From the NCBI GenBank assembly GCA_012841225.1, contig DUVD01000117.1, forward strand, positions 1 through 12,588: DNA of 12,588 bases, given 5' to 3'. Shown piece by piece: positions 7,461-12,588 of the stretch. The first letter of the stretch is position 1; each line of letters begins with the position of its first letter. The notes under the pieces were generated by a model. That model was not told where the DNA came from. It did no database searches and worked only from the letters and a program-made list of their open reading frames with translations. The DNA comes from Fibrobacter sp. (lineage in GTDB: Bacteria; Fibrobacterota; Fibrobacteria; Fibrobacterales; Fibrobacteraceae). A program made the position numbers and the translations under genes.

Positions 7461-8502
7461 GTCGCAACCTTAAATATTCTTTTTTTATCCAAGAATTGGA
7501 ATAAAAACGGAAAGAAGTACTTTTAACAATCTTTTTTACAGTTTGTCTAGGTATCTTCACTTTTTGTTCTGAATCAAAAACTGCTTTGCCATCGCCAATT
7601 ATACGAAGGTTTTCAGCTGCCATAAAAAGGGGCCATAAGCAAAAAAGACGTATTCGACGATCTAAACGCGGGAGCCTTAAAACATAGATGATGGCGTCAT
7701 CTAAGTGAACCCAAGCTTTTTGAATTAGCTCGCGTATAACAGCCGAACGTGCTTCGACATCTGCATTTGCATCGAATAATTCCCATGAATGGGAGAAGCC
7801 GTGTCGCCTACAGATTTCTTCGGGGATAAAACAGACCTTACGCTCGGCGTCTTCTTGGACATCTTTAATGATATTGGTAACTTGAAGCGCAAGCCCAAAG
7901 CTCACCTCTATTTTCTTTAACTCTTCAAAAGCGGCAGGATCTATAAAACGGCTGTCTATAAAGAAAAGCTGAGAAAGCATTTTGCCTACAATGCCTGCTA
8001 CATAGTAACAGTAGTCATCCAAATCAGAAATAGAATTTAAAGTAAACCAACCTTTGGCAAGTTGTTCTTCTTGTTTTAAGACAAATTTAGCCATGCCACC
8101 GCACATTTCAACGATGACCTTTTGAATGGCGCTCTTATAGCCTAAAGGGAGTTGATTGAGCAAACGAACAACCACCGCCGTCTTTCGGCATAAAACATGG
8201 TTTGGGTCTTTTGACTCAGCCCAAGACTCGGGCAGAAGGGTTAAGAAAGCTTCTGTTTTTGTCGCGTCGGGTTCTGGAGACTTAAATATAGCGGCAAAGT
8301 GCTTTAAAATTATGTCTTTCTTTGCAGCAGGCATATCGGGGTCATCTTCGACGGTATCAGCGATTCTTAAACACAAGTAAGCAAGAAGCACTGATTGATG
8401 AAGCGTACCCGACAATACATTGATGTTGAGGGCAAAAGTACGAGAAACCTGAAGTAGTATTTCTTCGGCAAAGCAAAAGTCGGCAGAACGTTTATTAATC
8501 AT
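7453..8502 (-). CDS. Squalene/phytoene synthase family protein, squalene synthase-like
   Basis: A 349-residue head-to-head prenyl transferase. Both Asp-rich Mg-diphosphate motifs are present: DTVED at 49-53 after the SRTFALNI and YLCLRIA segments, and KDVQED with Asp214 and Asp218. Between them YCYYVAGIVGKMLSQL fits the family's first signature (Y-C-x2-V-A-G-I-V-G) exactly. The second signature (GLALQVTNIIKD...FIPEE) fits apart from the expected Arg. Such enzymes join two farnesyl diphosphates to squalene or two geranylgeranyl diphosphates to phytoene; the wording of the motifs is closer to squalene synthase. No carotenoid desaturase or hopene cyclase gene lies in the window, so the product is inferred. 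I prefer ATG 8502 (GAGG nine bases upstream, 8-base overlap with the preceding gene) to ATG 8520, which has no Shine-Dalgarno and would add six residues. It is the second gene of the five-gene unit. Confidence 0.85.
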   Translation of the reverse strand: MINKRSADFCFAEEILLQVSRTFALNINVLSGTLHQSVLLAYLCLRIADTVEDDPDMPAAKKDIILKHFAAIFKSPEPDATKTEAFLTLLPESWAESKDPNHVLCRKTAVVVRLLNQLPLGYKSAIQKVIVEMCGGMAKFVLKQEEQLAKGWFTLNSISDLDDYCYYVAGIVGKMLSQLFFIDSRFIDPAAFEELKKIEVSFGLALQVTNIIKDVQEDAERKVCFIPEEICRRHGFSHSWELFDANADVEARSAVIRELIQKAWVHLDDAIIYVLRLPRLDRRIRLFCLWPLFMAAENLRIIGDGKAVFDSEQKVKIPRQTVKKIVKSTSFRFYSNSWIKKEYLRLRHD

Positions 8503-9070
8503 AATGCAATGCCTCAGCATGGAGAGTTTCTAATCTTTTTTGAGACTTTGCGACAGCTGCAATGTAATGATGAAAGTGACCGTGTTCATCAGCTCTTTTT
8601 AATTTAGCCTGAAAAACCCAATTTGTACGGTTTCGAATATCGGCGTCTTTTATTTTTTTCCCTTCTTTTTTATCGTTGAGCAATTGCCTTCGGTATTCTA
8701 AGAAGTAGCAATCACTCTCTAATAAACCAAAATAGCGAATAGAATAGTGGGCTAAAAAAGTGCCGCCAAGGGAGAATAAAACTAATCCCACTAAAAACAC
8801 CCAAGGCGTAAAAGGCAAAAGCCAATACAGTGAAGAGGCGCTAAAAAATATGGCAAGCACCATTAGTACAACACTAATCACTTTAATCCAAAATTGCCGT
8901 CTAAGATCAGAATTCCACCAAAGAGGGATATAAACCCAGCTTTTACCAGAACGAATCATTTTTTTTAAATAGATTGGGTAAGCAACGTAGCGAAACCACA
9001 TAAAAACACCTGCCCAAAAAAGCAACCCGAGCCAAAAACACTGGCCAAACATTTTTATCAAAGATGTCAT
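8495..9070 (-). CDS. Unrecognised membrane protein with C-terminal histidine cluster
   Basis: I do not recognise a family. The 191-residue product has three likely membrane helices at about 8-27, 63-83 and 89-109. Between the first two is a Trp/Tyr-rich basic stretch (RYVAYPIYLKKM, VYIPLWW). The last 80 residues are soluble, highly charged and likely helical, with a histidine cluster HGHFHH (His163, 165, 167, 168) and two more His near the end (184, 189). The cluster could bind a metal, but there is no proof. It is the first gene of the minus-strand unit and overlaps the squalene synthase-like gene by 8 bases, so the two are probably translated together; a role next to that membrane-associated enzyme is only an inference. 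The start ATG at 9070 is preceded by a weak signal, and ATG at 9052 (residue 7) is an alternative. The frame is long and uninterrupted, and the tight overlap supports a real gene. Confidence 0.75.
   Translation of the reverse strand: MTSLIKMFGQCFWLGLLFWAGVFMWFRYVAYPIYLKKMIRSGKSWVYIPLWWNSDLRRQFWIKVISVVLMVLAIFFSASSLYWLLPFTPWVFLVGLVLFSLGGTFLAHYSIRYFGLLESDCYFLEYRRQLLNDKKEGKKIKDADIRNRTNWVFQAKLKRADEHGHFHHYIAAVAKSQKRLETLHAEALHYD
8512..8515 (-). promoter_or_regulatory. Shine-Dalgarno GAGG that decides the synthase start
   Basis: On the minus strand GAGG is followed by nine bases and then ATG at 8502-8500. The upstream candidate ATG at 8520 is preceded only by the pyrimidine-rich AACTCTCC and has no such signal. 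Confidence 0.45.
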
Positions 9071-9127
9071 AGCCCAATAATACTAAATTGTAAGACAAAT
9101 ACCCTATTACATGTTTAATTTAAAAGC

Positions 9128-9138
9128 GTTCTGAGAAC
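9128..9138. repeat. 11-base perfect palindrome upstream of dnaA
   Basis: GTTCTGAGAAC reads as 5-base arms around a central G, 25 bases before the dnaA ATG. It lies in the 93-base divergent region between the membrane protein gene and dnaA. It could be a small operator, but it is short enough to occur by chance. It matches no DnaA box. Confidence 0.25.
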
Positions 9139-9163
9139 TTCTTAGAGCCAGAGGCACTATAAA

Positions 9164-10480
9164 ATGCAGACCCAATGGGAAAAAAGTTTAAGTGTATTAC
9201 GCGAAAAAATATCAAACGCCACGTTTTCAAATCTTTTTTCAAAATTAAGTATTATTTCGCTCAACAAAAATCAAGCCGTCGTTATCGTTCCTGCCGATTT
9301 AGATCTAAAAGAAATTGCTCCTTATAAGCTCCTAACCGAACTTAGCTGGGAAGAAGCAAACGGCAATCAAGTAGACATCAGCTTTCGCCACACCGCTCCC
9401 CCCATTCAAAACAACGTCTACAGCAGCAATGCAATCAAAGAATTCACACCAAGCGTGCCTTTAAATAGCCTATACCGGTTTGAAAGCTTTGTTCCTGGAG
9501 ATAAAGCGCAGTTAGCCTTTAATGCCGCCTTTTCGGTGGCAGAGAATCCAGACGGTAACAAATACAACCCTTTGTTTATATATGGCGCTTCTGGACTGGG
9601 AAAAACGCATTTATTGCAAGCCATAGGAAATTATGTGCTCGAAAGTGGCTCGGGTAAAAGAGTCCGTTACTTAACCGCTTACGACTTCCAGCAGCAATAC
9701 ATCAAGTCCGTGCGAGACCAAACCATAGGGGAAATGTCCGCGTACTATCGAAATGAAGTGGATCTATTACTAATTGATGATATCCAGAACTGGAGCGGCA
9801 AAGACGAAACGCAAAATGAATTTTTTCACATTTTTAATGCACTTCATCAGACGGGCAAGCAAATAGTGCTCACCTCTGATGCACCAGCGGTCGAAGTTAA
9901 AAGCCTATCTGATCGCTTGGTTAGCCGCTTTTCTTGGGGCCTCACTGTGGACATCCAGCCCCCTAACCTAGAAACACGCGCTGCAATTCTTCGTAAAAAA
10001 GCAGAAGAAAAACACATCGACATCGATGATGAAGTGATTTTATATCTTGCTGAGCATATCGAAAGCAATGTTCGCTTTTTAGAGAGTGCGGTCATTAAGC
10101 TTACCGTCCAGTCGAGTATAATGCACCACGACATCGACATCCACCTCGCCCGAAAAGTGGTGGCAGATATTGTGCCTACTATTCGTCGTCGTGTGAGCAT
10201 GGATTCCATAGTAGGTGCTGTTTCCAAGCACTTTGAAGTACCGGAAGAAAAACTCCTCGCTCCTGGTCGTGGGACAAAAGAAATCGCTCACGCTAGGCAA
10301 GTGGCCATGTATTTAATGAAAGAGCTTACCACACTTAGCTTGCAAAGCATTGGCACTCGTTTTGGAGGCAAAGACCATTCTACTGTGGTTCACGCTATCA
10401 AAATAATCAAGAAAGAAATTGAATCAAAGCCTTTTTTTGAGCGCACCATTGAAAGCTTAAAAACAGAAATTCACGATTAA
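9164..10480 (+). CDS. dnaA: Chromosomal replication initiator protein DnaA
   Basis: A 438-residue DnaA, the ATP-dependent protein that binds DnaA boxes and opens the replication origin. Domain I (about 1-75) begins QWEKSLSVLREKIS and carries the early Trp (Trp5). Domain II is a short linker of about 25 residues, which explains why the protein is a little shorter than E. coli DnaA (467). Domain III is the AAA+ core: Walker A GASGLGKTH at 141-149 (Lys147), Walker B LLLIDD ending at 205-206, sensor 1 VLTSD, and arginine-finger segment DRLVSRF (Arg255). Domain IV binds DNA, with GTKEIAHARQVAMYLMKEL starting at 370 and GGKDHSTVVHA at 401-411, where the family usually has GGRDHTTVLHA. GAGG nine bases before the ATG supports the start. 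It lacks dnaN/recF neighbours. Full length, with both domain III and IV, rules out Hda or a DnaA-like loader. Confidence 0.97.
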   Translation: MQTQWEKSLSVLREKISNATFSNLFSKLSIISLNKNQAVVIVPADLDLKEIAPYKLLTELSWEEANGNQVDISFRHTAPPIQNNVYSSNAIKEFTPSVPLNSLYRFESFVPGDKAQLAFNAAFSVAENPDGNKYNPLFIYGASGLGKTHLLQAIGNYVLESGSGKRVRYLTAYDFQQQYIKSVRDQTIGEMSAYYRNEVDLLLIDDIQNWSGKDETQNEFFHIFNALHQTGKQIVLTSDAPAVEVKSLSDRLVSRFSWGLTVDIQPPNLETRAAILRKKAEEKHIDIDDEVILYLAEHIESNVRFLESAVIKLTVQSSIMHHDIDIHLARKVVADIVPTIRRRVSMDSIVGAVSKHFEVPEEKLLAPGRGTKEIAHARQVAMYLMKELTTLSLQSIGTRFGGKDHSTVVHAIKIIKKEIESKPFFERTIESLKTEIHD

Positions 10481-10485
10481 ACGCT

Positions 10486-10983
10486 TTACCACTTAGCCAA
10501 AGCATTTGTGATAATTAGATCTTGTAGTTTTTCAATAGCTCGAACTTGCCCGTGGCGATCTTCTGTCTCATTCGCTTGCACATCGTAAATCCCATCAGCA
10601 AAAAGGCTTTTTTCTTCATAAATAATGCGTTCTTTTACGTTATCATAAAAACTAACGCTCACTCGAATAGACACTCGGTATGTTTCTACTTGATCAGCAG
10701 CGTTATAATTATCGGGTTTGTTGGAGTAGCTAAGCAAAGTCATCTTAAAATCGGCGGTGGCATTTTCTTCTATCACTCGAACTGAACTCGCATTTTTACG
10801 AAACAGCTCTAATACACCTGCACGCAAATTATTGGCAAGAACCGGGTCTAAGGTTTTGTCTTCCACTTCAAAAATATGAATGGTTTTTATGTGGCTAGGC
10901 AGCGTACTCGCTGTAAAACTATAACAACTAGATAAAACAGCTAAACTGAAAAAAAGCAAAATCGTTTTAAATGCGTTCATCAT
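10486..10983 (-). CDS. lptE: LptE-like LPS-assembly outer-membrane lipoprotein
   Basis: A 165-residue secreted lipoprotein: a basic/hydrophobic signal peptide (MMNAFKTILLFFSLAV) and lipobox LSSC with lipidated Cys20. The mature part starts YSF...LPSHIKTIHIFEVEDKT and includes a VRVIEENATADF stretch, LLSYSNKPDNY, then alternating strands YRVSIRVSVSFYD. This order is typical of LptE-family proteins, small outer-membrane lipoproteins that plug and stabilise the LptD translocon for lipopolysaccharide. Similarity is by pattern, and LptE proteins are divergent, so the specific role is moderately sure. The start chosen is ATG 10983, with GGAG ten bases upstream; TTG 11013 would add ten residues before the signal peptide, and ATG 10980 is also possible. 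It converges on dnaA with 5 bases between stops and is divergent from serS. Maturation would need LspA, encoded upstream in the window. Confidence 0.68.
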   Translation of the reverse strand: MMNAFKTILLFFSLAVLSSCYSFTASTLPSHIKTIHIFEVEDKTLDPVLANNLRAGVLELFRKNASSVRVIEENATADFKMTLLSYSNKPDNYNAADQVETYRVSIRVSVSFYDNVKERIIYEEKSLFADGIYDVQANETEDRHGQVRAIEKLQDLIITNALAKW

Positions 10984-11029
10984 ATTCAAGAAACTCCATA
11001 AATGGATAGCCAATAACGTGAAGAAATAG

Positions 11030-11046
11030 TTCTCTCTTAAAGAGAA
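11030..11046. repeat. Inverted repeat overlapping the presumed serS promoter
   Basis: TTCTCT at 11030-11035 and AGAGAA at 11041-11046 form perfect 6-base arms around five bases (CTTAA). The repeat covers the proposed -35 position of the serS promoter. It has no following T-run, so it is not a factor-independent terminator. It may be a regulator site or chance. Confidence 0.25.
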
Positions 11047-11065
11047 GCTCTCAAATTTTTATAAT
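11037..11065 (+). promoter_or_regulatory. Probable sigma-70-type promoter of serS
   Basis: A perfect -10 box TATAAT lies at 11060-11065. Seventeen bases upstream is a weak -35 match, TTAAAG at 11037-11042. Transcription would start near 11072, leaving a leader of about 36 bases before the serS ATG, with GAGG at 11097-11100. Confidence 0.45.
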
Positions 11066-11107
11066 ATTAACTAAATTTTAATCGTTTTTTTCAAAAGAGG
11101 CATTTCC

Positions 11108-12379
11108 ATGCTTGATATTCGCAAAATCCGTGAAAACCCTGAATTTTATCATAGTGAAACACAAAAAAAAGGTTCTGCGATCGACTTGATGAGCGTCCTT
11201 TCGATCGATGAAGAACGTCGCACCTTGCTTACCGAAGTGGAAAAATTAAAAAGCGAACGCAACGCCGAATCCAAACTCATTGGAGAAGCAAAGAAAAAAG
11301 GCGAAAATGCAGACACCGCGGTAATAGCCATGCGCGAGCTTGGCGTTAAAATTACTGAGCTCGACAACCAAATGAAAGAATTAGATGCTAAGCAAACAGA
11401 AATGCTAATGCATATTCCAAACGTCGCCCACGCCTCCACCCCCGATGGCAAAGACTTTAACGATAACGTAGTCCAATCCTCTTGGGGTACTCCTAAAGAA
11501 ATTGATTTTGAAGCCGTAGACCACAAGATACTGGGTGAGCGCTTAGGTCTTTTCGATTTTGAACGCGGCGCCAAAATTTCGGGAAGCGGGTTTCCTGTAT
11601 ACCGCGGCCTTGGGGCAAGGCTAGAACGCGCTTTAATTCAATGGTTTTTGGATAGTCACCGTGAGGCGGGCTTCGAAGAAGTCATCCCCCCATACTTGGT
11701 AACAAGAGAGACCATGCGCGGCACAGGGCAATTGCCCAAATTTGAAGAAGACATGTACCTCTGCACTAAAGATGATCTTTTTTTAATTCCCACAGCAGAA
11801 GTCCCAGTTACCAATCTTTACGCCAATGAAATTATCCCCGAAGCAGAACTCCCCAAAGGCCTTTGCGCTTATTCCGCATGTTTTAGAAGAGAGGCAGGCA
11901 GCTACGGTAAAGACACGCGAGGATTGCTACGCTTACACCAATTCAATAAAGTAGAAATGGTGTATTTTGCTCATCCCGAAAAAAGTTATGAAAATCACGA
12001 GACCTTAACGCGTTTTGCTGAAATACTTTTAGAAAAGCTAGGGCTCCCCTACCGTCGTCTTTTACTTTGTAAAGGCGACTTAGGATTTGGCGCTGCCAAG
12101 TGCTACGACTTAGAAGTTTATGCCCCTGTAGAAAAAAAATGGCTCGAAGTAAGCTCTTGCTCTAACTTTGAAGACTTTCAAGCACGTCGTGCAAATATCA
12201 AAACAAAGATTAATGGAAAGAACACCTTCCTTCACACATTAAACGGCTCAGGACTTGCTACACCTCGCGTTATGGTTGCTATTTGCGACCAGTATCAACA
12301 AGCCGATGGCTCTTTGATTGTTCCAGAAGTGCTTCGCCCCTATTTAGGTGGCATCGAAAAAATTCAACCTTCTCTATAA
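11108..12379 (+). CDS. serS: Seryl-tRNA synthetase
   Basis: A 423-residue class II aminoacyl-tRNA synthetase, the usual bacterial length, which charges tRNA-Ser (and tRNA-Sec where present) with serine in the cytoplasm. Residues 1-105 give the N-terminal domain with the long antiparallel coiled coil (LLTEVEKLKSERNAESK, then ITELDNQMKELDAKQTEM) that contacts the tRNA long arm. The catalytic core holds LIPTAEVPVTN, motif 2 FRREAGSYGKDTRG (259-272) with LHQFNKVEM, and motif 3 NGSGLATPRVMVAI with Arg387; the family more often has NGSGLAVGR there. GAGG seven bases before ATG 11108 supports the start, and a TATAAT promoter lies upstream. purC starts 15 bases after the stop and is probably co-transcribed. 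Confidence 0.97.
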   Translation: MLDIRKIRENPEFYHSETQKKGSAIDLMSVLSIDEERRTLLTEVEKLKSERNAESKLIGEAKKKGENADTAVIAMRELGVKITELDNQMKELDAKQTEMLMHIPNVAHASTPDGKDFNDNVVQSSWGTPKEIDFEAVDHKILGERLGLFDFERGAKISGSGFPVYRGLGARLERALIQWFLDSHREAGFEEVIPPYLVTRETMRGTGQLPKFEEDMYLCTKDDLFLIPTAEVPVTNLYANEIIPEAELPKGLCAYSACFRREAGSYGKDTRGLLRLHQFNKVEMVYFAHPEKSYENHETLTRFAEILLEKLGLPYRRLLLCKGDLGFGAAKCYDLEVYAPVEKKWLEVSSCSNFEDFQARRANIKTKINGKNTFLHTLNGSGLATPRVMVAICDQYQQADGSLIVPEVLRPYLGGIEKIQPSL

Positions 12380-12394
12380 CCCATAGAAATCAAT

Positions 12395-12588
12395 ATGAAA
12401 AAAAAATTTGATTCCCCCATTACAGAAGTCCCTCTTTTTCATCAAGGAAAAGTGAGAGACATGTACGACCTTGGCGATTCTTTTTTAATGGTCGCGAGCG
12501 ATCGCCTTTCCGCTTTTGATGTAGTTCTACCAACGCCAATTCCAGGCAAAGGTAAAATATTAAATCAACTTTCTTTGTTTTGGTTTAA
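12395..12588 (+). CDS. purC: SAICAR synthase, N-terminal part (3' end outside window)
   Basis: An open frame starts at ATG 12395 and runs off the right edge with 64 complete codons. After MKKKFDSP it reads HQGKVRDMYDLGDSFLMVASDRLSAFDVV and PIPGKGKILNQLS, which are the N-terminal ATP-binding motifs of phosphoribosylaminoimidazole-succinocarboxamide synthase. This enzyme joins aspartate to CAIR with ATP in de novo purine synthesis. The SAFD and IPGKG wording fits the roughly 300-residue, yeast-like form, though the length cannot be seen. It follows serS by 15 bases on the same strand with no clear Shine-Dalgarno or separate promoter in the gap. Confidence 0.93.
   Translation, partial: MKKKFDSPITEVPLFHQGKVRDMYDLGDSFLMVASDRLSAFDVVLPTPIPGKGKILNQLSLFWF

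Noticed and set aside
9944..9952. TGTGGACAT, resembling a reverse DnaA box
   Set aside because: Two mismatches, isolated, inside dnaA coding sequence.
9847..10227. Antisense open frame of 126 codons opposite dnaA
   Set aside because: It lies entirely within the conserved domain III-IV coding region of dnaA, and its product is low-complexity (Ser/Arg/Thr rich) with no recognisable motif.
11149..11574. Antisense open frame of 141 codons opposite serS
   Set aside because: It mirrors the coiled-coil coding region of serS; the Ser-rich product is the expected shadow of Lys/Glu-rich codons.
1..12588. Defence, CRISPR, phage or mobile-element content
   Set aside because: No direct-repeat array, transposase, integrase, toxin-antitoxin pair or nuclease gene is visible; every substantial coding frame is explained by housekeeping, envelope or signalling genes plus one unknown membrane protein.

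Overview
This window is ordinary, densely packed chromosomal DNA of a Gram-negative (diderm) bacterium with a moderately low GC content. The diderm inference rests on an LptE-like outer-membrane lipoprotein, a signal peptidase II and a Mur ligase. The protein set (PASTA-less Hanks kinase, squalene synthase-like enzyme, LptE-family lipoprotein, CNB-GGDEF protein, a long RluD-type enzyme) would fit a member of the Fibrobacterota or a neighbouring FCB or deep-branching lineage. That placement is an impression from protein style, not a demonstrated assignment. I see no rRNA, tRNA, insertion sequence, CRISPR array, phage gene or integrase, and no gene-free stretch longer than about 130 bases.

Layout from left to right. 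Bases 1-1823 are a plus-strand cluster: the C-terminal end of L-aspartate oxidase (nadB), then a Ser/Thr protein kinase with a membrane anchor at its extreme C-terminus, then a CvpA-family membrane protein only 6 bases downstream. A minus-strand amidohydrolase of the methylthioadenosine/S-adenosylhomocysteine deaminase type follows (1831-3081). It is divergent from a plus-strand diguanylate cyclase with an N-terminal cyclic-nucleotide-binding-like domain (3204-4199). Bases 4191-9070 hold five minus-strand genes with overlapping ends, almost certainly one transcript read from right to left: unknown membrane protein, squalene/phytoene synthase family enzyme, lspA, RluD-type pseudouridine synthase, Mur ligase. 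A plus-strand dnaA (9164-10480) converges on an LptE-like lipoprotein gene (10486-10983). The window ends with serS and the start of purC on the plus strand.

How the genes work together. The five-gene minus-strand unit groups envelope functions: isoprenoid condensation, lipoprotein maturation and a peptidoglycan-precursor ligase, plus one ribosomal RNA modification enzyme. The LptE-like lipoprotein nearby would itself need LspA. The kinase, CvpA protein and diguanylate cyclase are regulatory or membrane genes whose targets cannot be read from this sequence. dnaA stands without dnaN, recF or gyrB, and I see no cluster of DnaA boxes next to it.

I did not find a clear new multi-gene system. The best lead is the unrecognised 191-residue membrane protein with a histidine cluster, whose gene overlaps that of the squalene synthase-like enzyme by 8 bases. 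Other points worth checking are the altered phosphate-binding cassette in the GGDEF protein, the sensor-less tail-anchored kinase, and the non-standard motifs of the Mur ligase.
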